Shown: positions 1-6,950 of the stretch, one piece after another
Position numbering within the stretch: the stretch's first letter is position 1
Layout of the letters: the number at the start of each line of letters is the position of its first letter
Origin: Campylobacteraceae bacterium
GTDB taxonomy: Bacteria; Campylobacterota; Campylobacteria; Campylobacterales; Sulfurovaceae
DNA: 11,370 nucleotides
Assembly (NCBI GenBank): GCA_026985655.1
Contig: JALSQB010000118.1
Location: forward strand, 1 to 11,370
Reading direction: 5' to 3'
Notes under the pieces: generated by a model
Told to the model about the DNA's origin: nothing
The model's input: only the letters and a program-made list of their open reading frames with translations
Databases searched by the model: none
Program-made: the position numbers and the translations under genes

Positions 1-755
1 AAAATATGGCAATTGCTAGTGCAAGTACCATTCAAAACAATGTAGGTGCATTAACTTCTGTAACTGATGGCTCACTCTCCATTGGAGATATGACAGCTCA
101 AGCTGGAACAGAACCAAAAAGTTCAGGGGCTATCATTACTAGAGGTTCTACTAAGATTACTGATGTAGTGAAGTTTCTAAAAACACAAGGAGATGTTAAA
201 TCAATCTCAAACCCTAAGATTTTGACCTTAAATAATCAACCTGCTCTAATTTCTGTGGGAAATGAACTTTTTTATAAAATCCAACAAACCTCGTATGTAA
301 GTAATAATGGTGGAGGACAGCAGGGAACAAGTGAAGTGATTGATTCGGTATTTGCAGGAATTTTACTGGACATTACACCTGAAATTTCAGATGATGACTC
401 TATTACCCTTAAAATTAACCCTTCCATTTCAGATACGATGGATACGGTTAAAACAGATCCTACTGGGTCAAGAACCATTCCACCTGATTTATCAAGAAAA
501 CAGATCTCTTCAGTGGTAACACTTCAAGATGGACAGCATGTTATTTTAGGAGGACTTATCTCTTCGAAAAATGGAACAAAAGTTTCAAAAGTGCCATTAT
601 TAGGAGATTTACCACTATTGGAGCATCTATTTAAAAGAGAAGTGCGAGTCAATACGGTTGATGAGTTGGTTTTAATTATTACCCCTCATATTATGAAAAG
701 CAACAAAGTATTATCGTTAGAAGAGTTGGGATACAAAAAGTTAAATTATGAATAG
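1..755 (+). CDS. mshL: MshL-like outer-membrane secretin, C-terminal part (5' end outside window)
   Basis: This is the C-terminal secretin domain of an outer-membrane channel used by MSHA-type pili and type II secretion systems. The frame is open at the left edge (an AAT codon precedes the ATG at 6), so the gene starts upstream and that ATG is not a credible start. Visible hallmarks are the segment reading SISNPKILTLNNQPALISVG near codon 65-85 and the family signature near the end: GQHVILGGLIS, then KVPLLGDLPLLEHLF, then a final strand ELVLIITPHIM. The secretin N-domains are not in view. The stop overlaps the start of the ATPase gene by 8 nt. Assignment to MshL rather than GspD or PilQ rests on the following MshM-, MshE- and MshG-like genes, so the family call is firm and the subfamily call is contextual. 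Confidence 0.9.
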   Translation, partial: NMAIASASTIQNNVGALTSVTDGSLSIGDMTAQAGTEPKSSGAIITRGSTKITDVVKFLKTQGDVKSISNPKILTLNNQPALISVGNELFYKIQQTSYVSNNGGGQQGTSEVIDSVFAGILLDITPEISDDDSITLKINPSISDTMDTVKTDPTGSRTIPPDLSRKQISSVVTLQDGQHVILGGLISSKNGTKVSKVPLLGDLPLLEHLFKREVRVNTVDELVLIITPHIMKSNKVLSLEELGYKKLNYE

Positions 756-1560
756 CAGTTATGAAGAGCTTAAAAATATTTTTGTTGATATTGTTGATAA
801 TAGCACCTATGTAGAGCTAGATTCAACAGCATACAACTACTCTGTTCTTAAAAGCTCTTTAGATAAACCATTAAAGATGGTTTTACTCTATGGTAAACCT
901 GGAACTGGTAAAAGTATGCTCTTAAATAGACTTTACCATGAGCTAAAAGAGTATCGAGAGATTCATTATTTTAATACACCCATACTCTCTGAAAAAGAGT
1001 TTTTAAAAAGTATCTATGAGGCGATGTCAGGGGAAGAGATTCCTGCTCAAATGCGTGTTAATTTTGATGCACTGTTAAAGTATTGTCTTAAATTAAAAGA
1101 GCAAAGAGAAGTAGTTTTCTTGTTAGATGAGTGTCAATTGTACTCTGAAGCACTCATGGAAAAAATTCGTCTGCTTTCAGATACGAGAGTAGTGAAGTTT
1201 GTGATTACCTTGCATAAAACAGACAAGGAAGATGTTATTGCCAAAGAGCATTTTAAAACCCGTATTTGGGAAGTAATTGAGATGTCAAATGCCAATGAGT
1301 ATGATATGGAGCTTTATATTCAAAAAAAGATACTCAATAAAGGCTTAATAGACTTTTTTAAGACGATGAAAAAAAGTCATTTTAAATACATCTATGGACA
1401 TACTCTAGGGAACTTTAGAGAGACCAATAAATATCTTTATACTATTTTTGATATTTATGAATATTATGAAAAAAATGAACCAGCTAAAATCGATAATAAA
1501 AAGTTTTCAAAAAAAATATTAGAGATGGCTGCCATTAGATTAGGATATATTAATGCGTAA
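748..1560 (+). CDS. mshM: MshM/ExeA-type AAA ATPase of the pilus/secretion locus
   Basis: A 270-residue P-loop ATPase of the ExeA/MshM family. Walker A is GKPGTGKS (residues 49-56) and Walker B is VFLLDE (123-128), followed by a sensor-like strand (FVITLHKT) and FKTRIWE, where an arginine finger is expected. The C-terminal third is helical (GHTLGNFRETNKYLY). ExeA itself is about twice as long because it carries a periplasmic peptidoglycan-binding domain. None is present here and no membrane segment is evident, so this resembles the shorter MshM, which sits next to the secretin gene in MSHA loci. It probably acts in the cytoplasm on assembly or positioning of the machine, but the exact role of MshM is poorly defined. 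There is no strong ribosome-binding site, and the ATG overlaps the secretin stop (ATGAATAG), which suggests translational coupling. Confidence 0.85.
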   Translation: MNSSYEELKNIFVDIVDNSTYVELDSTAYNYSVLKSSLDKPLKMVLLYGKPGTGKSMLLNRLYHELKEYREIHYFNTPILSEKEFLKSIYEAMSGEEIPAQMRVNFDALLKYCLKLKEQREVVFLLDECQLYSEALMEKIRLLSDTRVVKFVITLHKTDKEDVIAKEHFKTRIWEVIEMSNANEYDMELYIQKKILNKGLIDFFKTMKKSHFKYIYGHTLGNFRETNKYLYTIFDIYEYYEKNEPAKIDNKKFSKKILEMAAIRLGYINA

Positions 1561-2410
1561 ACTTGAAGAGTTAGAACATAAATGGTTTAACTATAAAATA
1601 AAAACAATATTGATGCCGATGGTTAAGGTCTCTTCTTTATATTTAGTAGCAGTGAGTCTCTATTATGTTTATGATAAAAAAGAGCATCTCTTCTCTAGTG
1701 TCTATGCACCTTCACATCATATGACAAAGGTCTTAGGGGTAAGCATGGAAGCCAATAATTCTGTTATGGCGAGGGTTGTACAAACAGAAGAGACAAAGCA
1801 TGAAAAGATGAAAAAAGAAGAGGTTGCACCATCAGCCTCTAGTAGTTTAGAAAAAGTCTCTTTTGCTCCTGTGATTCCTGTAATCGATATGGAAAAAGAA
1901 GAGCGTGTTCACCATGTTAAAAAAAGAGTTAAAACAAAAAGAAAACATGTCGCAAAAAGTAACTTAGTCAAAGCAAAAGCCAATGCTTATTTAACCCCTA
2001 AAGAGTTGGGTGTTATGGGACAAAGCAGTGCTAATAAAGTAGTAAGCTCAAAGGTACAGAGTGTTAAAAAAGTACCACATAAAACCAAAAAGATGCATTT
2101 TACTTCAACCAGAGCAAATTATGCAGAGACAATTAAATCAAAATTTATCAAATCTAATAATCCAAGAGATGCATTACTTTTAGCAAAGCTCTATTATAAA
2201 AAGAACAATTTTAAAGAGGCAGAGAAGTGGGCATTGTCGGCAAATAAACTCAACAACTCTTTAGAAGAGAGTTGGTTTCTATTTGCAAAATCAAAAGTTA
2301 AATTGGGTAAAAAACACGAAGCGTTAAAAATCTTAGTTAGCTATTATAAAAAAAGTAATTCAACTAAGGCAAAAGCCTTAATTATGCAAATAAAAATGGG
2401 AAAAATATAA
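1553..2410 (+). CDS. Membrane-anchored Lys-rich TPR protein in MshN position
   Basis: A 285-residue protein with one N-terminal membrane segment (about residues 19-40, TILMPMVKVSSLYLVAVSLY), a long low-complexity linker (about 55-185) very rich in Lys, Val, Ser and Ala, and a C-terminal helical repeat region (about 190-285). Sequences such as NPRDALLLAKLYYKKNNFKEA and WFLFAKSKVKLGKKHEALKIL have the TPR helix-turn-helix spacing. Topology is probably N-in with the TPR part in the periplasm, although flanking charges are ambiguous. An anchored TPR protein between the MshM ATPase and the MshE ATPase is the position and design of MshN, but sequence similarity cannot be judged by eye, so no symbol is given. 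A TAGGAT stretch about 8 nt before the ATG can serve as ribosome-binding site. The start overlaps the previous stop by 8 nt (ATGCGTAA). Confidence 0.75.
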   Translation: MRKLEELEHKWFNYKIKTILMPMVKVSSLYLVAVSLYYVYDKKEHLFSSVYAPSHHMTKVLGVSMEANNSVMARVVQTEETKHEKMKKEEVAPSASSSLEKVSFAPVIPVIDMEKEERVHHVKKRVKTKRKHVAKSNLVKAKANAYLTPKELGVMGQSSANKVVSSKVQSVKKVPHKTKKMHFTSTRANYAETIKSKFIKSNNPRDALLLAKLYYKKNNFKEAEKWALSANKLNNSLEESWFLFAKSKVKLGKKHEALKILVSYYKKSNSTKAKALIMQIKMGKI

Positions 2411-2961
2411 TGAAAAATATAATATTCTTTATGCTTTTTACAAGTCTATTTCTACCTGCTTCCAACCTCTCAAAGCTTTATAAAATGTATGAAAAGCAAG
2501 AGTATGATAAAGCGTGTAACTATGCTATGAAATATTTTAATAAAAATAAAAATACTGAGAATTACTTAACACTTTATGGTTTATCTTGTTTGGAAACAAA
2601 TAATATTGAGCGTATAGCAACGCCTATGTTACGTTTAAAAAAGAGTAAAGATGCACGTGCTAATGCTGCTTATTTTTCCACTATTTTACTGCAAAAAGAG
2701 CTTCTTTTCCAAGCCCTTGTAGATAAAATTTCCTTAAAAAATTTACAGTTACCCAATACAGAATTTATTCTTTCAAAAATCTTTACACTTTTTAGCCAAG
2801 AAAAATATAGTTTAAAAAATGAAGTTTATACCTTTAAAGATAAAGAGAAAAAAGAGATGAAATATAAACTTTATATTAAAGAAAATAGTAAAAAACAAAA
2901 ACAGATGATATTAGATATTTATAAAGAAGATAAGTTTACCCATCGTTATACTTATCAATAG
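2410..2961 (+). CDS. Unrecognised exported helical protein within the pilus operon
   Basis: I do not recognise this 183-residue protein. It begins with a short Lys-Asn N-terminus and a hydrophobic core (IIFFMLFTSLFLPA), a plausible signal peptide cleaved after about Ala17, with no lipobox Cys. The mature part starts with helices spaced like a degenerate TPR (LYKMYEKQEYDKACNYAMKY, then LTLYGLSCLETNN). It ends in a very Lys-rich segment of alternating polar and hydrophobic residues (about 140-183) that looks like beta strands. Two Cys residues (about 37 and 59) could form a disulfide in the periplasm. It starts on the last base of the preceding stop (TAATG) and lies 8 nt before the assembly ATPase gene, so it is almost certainly co-expressed with the pilus machinery. 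It may be a periplasmic accessory protein. Confidence 0.7.
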   Translation: MKNIIFFMLFTSLFLPASNLSKLYKMYEKQEYDKACNYAMKYFNKNKNTENYLTLYGLSCLETNNIERIATPMLRLKKSKDARANAAYFSTILLQKELLFQALVDKISLKNLQLPNTEFILSKIFTLFSQEKYSLKNEVYTFKDKEKKEMKYKLYIKENSKKQKQMILDIYKEDKFTHRYTYQ

Positions 2962-2965
2962 GAGA
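2960..2965 (+). promoter_or_regulatory. Strong Shine-Dalgarno site for the MshE-like ATPase gene
   Basis: AGGAGA lies 4 nt before the ATG at 2970 and overlaps the stop codon of the preceding gene (TAG at 2959-2961). It is the best ribosome-binding site in the first operon, which suggests the ATPase is translated more independently than its overlapping neighbours. Confidence 0.7.
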
Positions 2966-2969
2966 ACAA

Positions 2970-4709
2970 ATGCAAAAAATTATAGATTTATTTATTAAAG
3001 AGAATATTTTAGATGAAGAGAAGTTAAAATTATTTATTGATAAGTATGGAGAAGAGCGATTAAGTATTGCTAATCTTTTAAAAGTAAGATTACTTGAACA
3101 AGAGAAAGTAGATGAGATTTTACTTCAATCTTTACGAATGCAAACGCTTGAACTTGATGATTTAGAGGGTATTCAAGGGATTGATACAACAGATTTATTG
3201 AAAAAGCAGGCAAAAAAAGCAGGTATTAAATATATTGATATTTCAAGTATTGATATTGACTATAAACTCATTAAACGTTTGCCTTTAAAGCAACTTATGC
3301 GTTACAGTGCTTTACCTCTTTATGTGGAAGACTCTCAAGTAACAGTGGCCTTTGAGAACCCCAATGATTTTGAAGCAAAAGGGGCAATTGAACGTTTCTT
3401 CCATGGTAAAATTATGGAAGTGGCATTGGGGCGAAAAGCGATTATTCATCAAGTTTTATCTCAACTGCATGAAAATGAACAGGTAGAAGAGTTTTCCGTT
3501 GATATTAAATCTGATTTGGAAGAGGGGGGTAACGATAACAGTGCTGACAATGAGTCACCTGCTGTTTTAAAACTTATTGAGTTGATTTTATCTTCAGCCA
3601 TTACCAAAGGGGCGAGTGATTTACACATTGAAGCAACGGAGAAACATTGTCTTGTACGGTTTAGAATCGATGGTATGTTGCAAGAAAATTTCAGAACAGA
3701 CCACGGTATATTCTCTCCACTTGCTTCAAGAATGAAACTTTTGTCTAATCTTGACATTGCAGAGAAACGAAAACCTCAAGATGGACGATTTACCAAAATA
3801 GTCAATGGACGGGTATTTGACTTTAGGGTTTCAACATTGCCTACAATGTTTGGTGAGTCTATTGTTATGAGGGTACTAGACAAAACCAAAGCATTGGTAA
3901 AGCTTGAAGAGGCAGGAATGAATCCTACTTCTTATAAAAAGTTCTTACAAGGTATTCACTCTCCTTATGGCATTGTGTTGGTAACAGGGCCTACAGGTTC
4001 GGGTAAGACCACGACACTGTATGGTGCGTTAAATGAGATTATGAATGTTAAAGATAAAACCATTACCGTTGAAGACCCTGTGGAGTACCAAATGGACGGG
4101 ATTCAACAAGTACAGATTAATGCTACGGCAGGTTTGGATTTTCCTGCAGCCTTGCGTTCAATCTTACGGCAAGATCCCGATAAGATTATGATTGGGGAGA
4201 TTCGAGACCAAGAGACACTAAGAATTGCCATTCAAGCGGCTCTCACAGGTCACTTGGTTATCTCTACGCTACACACTAACTCTGCCGTTGCTGCCATTGG
4301 GCGTATGATAGATATGGGGATTGAGTCTTATCTTATTTCAGGGGCTGTGGTTGCCATTCAAGGTCAGCGATTGGTACGTAAAATCTGTCAATCTTGTAAA
4401 GAAGAAGCTGTATTATCTACTACTTTAAAAGAGGATATTAAAAAATATGTTCCTGAAAATTCAAAGTTTTATGCAGGGAAAGGTTGTCCTGTGTGTAATG
4501 GTTCTGGTTATGTTGGAAGAGAGATGATTTCAGAAGTATTGACGGTTTCAGATACGCTCTCAACGATGATTGCCAATGGTGTGACAAAAGATGAGCTAGA
4601 AAAACAAGCTAACAGTGAAGGGTTTTTCTCAATGTTTCAAGATGGTTTACAAAAAGCACTTGAAGGTAAAACAACCGTAGAAGAGATTATAAGGGTGGCA
4701 CGTTCATAA
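2970..4709 (+). CDS. mshE: GspE/PulE/MshE-family pilus or secretion assembly ATPase
   Basis: A 579-residue hexameric-type ATPase that powers pseudopilus or pilus polymerisation from the cytoplasmic face. Domains in order: an N-terminal helical pair (3-54) with the spacing of MshEN c-di-GMP motifs but degenerate; a T2SSE N-domain (about 75-165); an acidic linker (about 170-195); and the ATPase core. The core has GASDLHIEAT, Walker A GPTGSGKTT (340-348, Lys346), Walker B DKIMIGE (404-410), and the His box TGHLVISTLHTN. Two CxxC pairs (Cys473/476 and Cys506/509) form the zinc-binding C-terminal module typical of GspE/PilB/MshE. All catalytic elements are intact and the length is usual for the family. 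The downstream platform gene overlaps it by 1 nt. MshE is preferred over GspE because of the MshL-MshM-MshN-like order upstream. Confidence 0.93.
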   Translation: MQKIIDLFIKENILDEEKLKLFIDKYGEERLSIANLLKVRLLEQEKVDEILLQSLRMQTLELDDLEGIQGIDTTDLLKKQAKKAGIKYIDISSIDIDYKLIKRLPLKQLMRYSALPLYVEDSQVTVAFENPNDFEAKGAIERFFHGKIMEVALGRKAIIHQVLSQLHENEQVEEFSVDIKSDLEEGGNDNSADNESPAVLKLIELILSSAITKGASDLHIEATEKHCLVRFRIDGMLQENFRTDHGIFSPLASRMKLLSNLDIAEKRKPQDGRFTKIVNGRVFDFRVSTLPTMFGESIVMRVLDKTKALVKLEEAGMNPTSYKKFLQGIHSPYGIVLVTGPTGSGKTTTLYGALNEIMNVKDKTITVEDPVEYQMDGIQQVQINATAGLDFPAALRSILRQDPDKIMIGEIRDQETLRIAIQAALTGHLVISTLHTNSAVAAIGRMIDMGIESYLISGAVVAIQGQRLVRKICQSCKEEAVLSTTLKEDIKKYVPENSKFYAGKGCPVCNGSGYVGREMISEVLTVSDTLSTMIANGVTKDELEKQANSEGFFSMFQDGLQKALEGKTTVEEIIRVARS

Positions 4710-5947
4710 TGAAATATTTTAAAGTAACCATACTTTCAAAAGGTAAAAAGAGTTTTGAAGTTATTGAAGCCGTTAATAAAGTAGCAGCCATTAAGATAGC
4801 TAAAAAGCATAATGCAGGTAAAATTGTTCAAAAAGCAGTGGAGACCAAAGCCCCTTCTGGTGGTGGAGATTTAATGGGAGGATTTAAAAAAGCTTTTGAA
4901 CCTAAAATAGACATTAACAATAAAATTTCTGCCATAAGACAACTCGCCGTCATGACCGATGCTGGAATTTCTATTCATGATGCCATTACTGAAGTAGCTG
5001 TGAATGTTGAGAATCCAAAATTAAAAAAAATCTATGAAAATATAGGTTCAGATATTAATGCAGGGAAAAGTATTGCCGACTCTATTGCTCCTTATAGTGA
5101 AGAGTTTGGGCATGTTACGATTGCGATGACCAATCTTGGAGAGAAAACAGGAAATATCTCTGGGGCATACGCTAAACTTTCTACTATCTTAGAAGATATT
5201 CGAGACAATGTTAAAAAGTTTAAAAAAGCAATTAAAGGGCCAATTATTACGCTGATTGCCATGGCAATTGCTTTTACCATTTTGATTATGGTGGTTGTGC
5301 CTAAGTTTAAAGCGATGTTTGAAAAATTTGATACTGCTTTGCCAATACCAACACAAATTTTGCTCTTTTTAGAAAATATCTTAACCAATTATGGGGCTTA
5401 TGTTTTAGGAGGCTTATTTTTAATTGTTTTTCTGGTCATTCGTCAATATAAAAATGATAAGAATTTTAAATATAAACTTGATAAAATTTTAGTACACCCG
5501 AAGTTTTACTTAATTCATAAGATTATCTTCTTCTCTACAATGCATAAATATACCTTGGTATTTGGAGAGCTGGTTAAGTCAGGTATTCCTGTTTCAGAAG
5601 CTTTAGATACAGCCGTTGATATGGTCGATAACTCCTATATTAAAGAGAAACTCTTAAGTGTTAATGCCAACATTGCTAGGGGTATTTCTCTCTCTGATGC
5701 CTTTGAGCAGACAGGGCTTTTTGAAAATATGTTATTGCAAATGATAAGAGCAGGGGAGACAGGTGGACAACTTGATGCCATGCTTGGGAAAGTAACAGAG
5801 TATTATGATTCACGTTTTCAAGACCTTATTGATAACTTGGCATCTTATATTGAGCCAATTATGCTCTTCTTTATTGCAGGACTTGTATTGCTTATGGCAC
5901 TGGGAATCTTTATGCCTATGTGGGACTTAGGAAAAGCAGTTAAGTAA
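4709..5947 (+). CDS. mshG: GspF/PilC/MshG-family inner-membrane platform protein
   Basis: A 412-residue polytopic protein that anchors the assembly ATPase to the inner membrane and couples it to pilin extraction. It has a soluble N-terminus (KYFKVTILSKGKK), then two homologous T2SSF cytoplasmic domains: the first starts near residue 75 (ISAIRQLAVMTDAGISIHDAI), the second near 280 (HKYTLVFGELVKSGIPVSEAL). Each holds the Gly-Glu-x-(T/G)-Gly element (LGEKTGNISG; AGETGGQLD). Three membrane segments are visible, at about 177-199, 230-249 and 383-404 (PIMLFFIAGLVLLMALGIFM). Length and architecture are typical and nothing is missing. The ATG overlaps the ATPase stop (TAATG) with an AAGGGTGG stretch about 11 nt upstream. 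This is the last gene of the pilus-type operon in this window; no pilin gene follows. Confidence 0.93.
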   Translation: MKYFKVTILSKGKKSFEVIEAVNKVAAIKIAKKHNAGKIVQKAVETKAPSGGGDLMGGFKKAFEPKIDINNKISAIRQLAVMTDAGISIHDAITEVAVNVENPKLKKIYENIGSDINAGKSIADSIAPYSEEFGHVTIAMTNLGEKTGNISGAYAKLSTILEDIRDNVKKFKKAIKGPIITLIAMAIAFTILIMVVVPKFKAMFEKFDTALPIPTQILLFLENILTNYGAYVLGGLFLIVFLVIRQYKNDKNFKYKLDKILVHPKFYLIHKIIFFSTMHKYTLVFGELVKSGIPVSEALDTAVDMVDNSYIKEKLLSVNANIARGISLSDAFEQTGLFENMLLQMIRAGETGGQLDAMLGKVTEYYDSRFQDLIDNLASYIEPIMLFFIAGLVLLMALGIFMPMWDLGKAVK

Positions 5948-5954
5948 GATTGGT

Positions 5955-5960
5955 TATAAT
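5955..5960 (+). promoter_or_regulatory. Candidate sigma-70 -10 box before the pseudouridine synthase gene
   Basis: A perfect TATAAT lies in the only real intergenic gap of the window (5948-5978), preceded by TTGGT. Initiation would fall near 5967, leaving a leader of about 12 nt before the ATG at 5979. I see no convincing -35 box, which is common for Campylobacterota promoters. The box coincides with the functional break between the pilus genes and the housekeeping/division genes. In so AT-rich a sequence a chance TATAAT is possible. Confidence 0.45.
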
Positions 5961-5978
5961 ACGCTTAAAAAGAGTAAA

Positions 5979-6950
5979 ATGGATTTTCAATCATTTGAAG
6001 TTCAGTCAGCAGGAAGACTGGACAAAATATTGACCGATTTTTTAGGTGAAAGTCGTAATCAAGTAGAGCAACTCATTAAAGAGGGGCTGGTTTTACTCAA
6101 TGGTAAAATCGTTTTAAAAACAGGTAAAAAACTTATCGTAGGCGATACCATCGCCTACAAATTTAAAAAAATTAGCCCTAAAGTTGCCCCTATTATAGAT
6201 TTTGATGTGGAGATACTCTATGAAGATGAGGTGATGATGGTGGTCAATAAGCCAGCAGGTTTAGTGGTGCATCCTGCCCCTTCGGTGAAAGAAGCAACAT
6301 TGGTTGATTGGCTCATTCATAAAGGGATTTCACTCTCAACCATTTCAGGGGAAGAACGCCATGGCATTGTGCATCGAATTGACAAAGATACCACAGGAGC
6401 TTTGGTCATTGCTAAAACCAATGAAGCCCATCAAAAGCTTAGCCAACAGCTACAAGACAAAAGCATGGGACGTTACTATTTGGCACTCATTGATTACCCT
6501 TTAAAAGATGCTTGTTTCGTTGAAAAACCCATTGGAAGAAATCCAAACAATCGCTTAAAAATGGATGTTGTCTTAAAAGGTAAAGAGGCAAAATCAGCTT
6601 TTTTTAAATTAAGCCAAACAGACAAACAAATAGAACTTATTGCCGTTAAACTTTTTACAGGTAGAACGCATCAAATAAGAGTCCATTTAGAGAGTTTAGG
6701 ACGGCATATCTTAGGCGATAGCTTATATGGTTTTAAGAGCAAAAAAGATACAATAAAAAGAGTTTATCTACATGCGTATAAGTTATATATGACACATCCT
6801 ACTACCAATGAAAAGATGGAGTTTGTCGCTCCTTTGTTTCCAGATATGCAATCATATATAGATAAAGAGTTTAAAAAAGGAGAAGTTTATGAAAAAATCA
6901 ACCCAAGCCTCATTAATGGCTATTTTACTACTATCCCTACTAGGGTGTAG
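5979..6950 (+). CDS. rluD: RluA/RluD-family 23S rRNA pseudouridine synthase
   Basis: A 323-residue enzyme that isomerises uridines in structured RNA, most likely in large-subunit rRNA. An S4 RNA-binding domain occupies about residues 10-75 (AGRLDKILTDFLGESRNQVE; LIKEGLVLLNGK). The synthase core includes VVNKPAGLVVHPAP and the catalytic motif HRIDKDTTG (132-140), with Asp135 as the catalytic Asp of the family RLD motif, then TGRTHQIRVHLESLGRHILGD. The combination of S4 and RluA core and the full length point to RluD rather than RluA; the exact target uridines cannot be read from sequence. The start has only a weak AAGAG upstream. The last 21 codons are shared, in another frame, with the signal peptide region of the next gene. 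It probably begins the second transcription unit. Confidence 0.9.
   Translation: MDFQSFEVQSAGRLDKILTDFLGESRNQVEQLIKEGLVLLNGKIVLKTGKKLIVGDTIAYKFKKISPKVAPIIDFDVEILYEDEVMMVVNKPAGLVVHPAPSVKEATLVDWLIHKGISLSTISGEERHGIVHRIDKDTTGALVIAKTNEAHQKLSQQLQDKSMGRYYLALIDYPLKDACFVEKPIGRNPNNRLKMDVVLKGKEAKSAFFKLSQTDKQIELIAVKLFTGRTHQIRVHLESLGRHILGDSLYGFKSKKDTIKRVYLHAYKLYMTHPTTNEKMEFVAPLFPDMQSYIDKEFKKGEVYEKINPSLINGYFTTIPTRV
6138..6158. repeat. Perfect 9-bp inverted repeat with 3-nt loop inside rluD
   Basis: GTAGGCGAT (6138-6146) and its exact reverse complement ATCGCCTAC (6150-6158) flank the loop ACC. The + strand has no T-run after the stem. On the - strand the stem is followed by GATAAG and then TTTTTT, a weak resemblance to an intrinsic terminator. 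It lies about 160 nt into the coding sequence, encoding VGDTIAY in the S4 domain region, so it may be no more than a codon coincidence. Confidence 0.6.
6877..6882 (+). promoter_or_regulatory. Shine-Dalgarno site setting the start of the FN3 lipoprotein
   Basis: AAGGAG lies 6 nt before the ATG at 6889, inside the 3' end of the pseudouridine synthase gene. Together with the signal peptide and lipobox that follow, it shows the downstream gene really starts here, 62 nt before the upstream stop. Confidence 0.75.

Noticed and set aside
6..8. ATG at position 6 as the start of the secretin gene
   Set aside because: The frame is open to the window edge and the product lacks the N-domains and signal peptide that a secretin needs, so the gene is simply cut by the window.
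272..478. Minus-strand open frame opposite the secretin
   Set aside because: Lies wholly inside a well-supported secretin gene, has no ribosome-binding site or recognisable domain, and all other genes run on the + strand.
3524..3529. G6 run in the acidic linker of the assembly ATPase as a phase-variable tract
   Set aside because: Phase-variable poly-G tracts in Campylobacterota are usually eight or more bases; six is too short to argue for slippage, and the frame is intact.
5023..5030. A8 runs (here and at 1509-1516) as frameshift or slippage sites
   Set aside because: Runs of this length are expected in Lys/Asn-rich AT-rich genes, and both frames continue normally through conserved sequence.
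6304..6504. Plus-strand 66-codon frame inside rluD
   Set aside because: Overlaps the catalytic region of the pseudouridine synthase in another frame, with no family features; a shadow.
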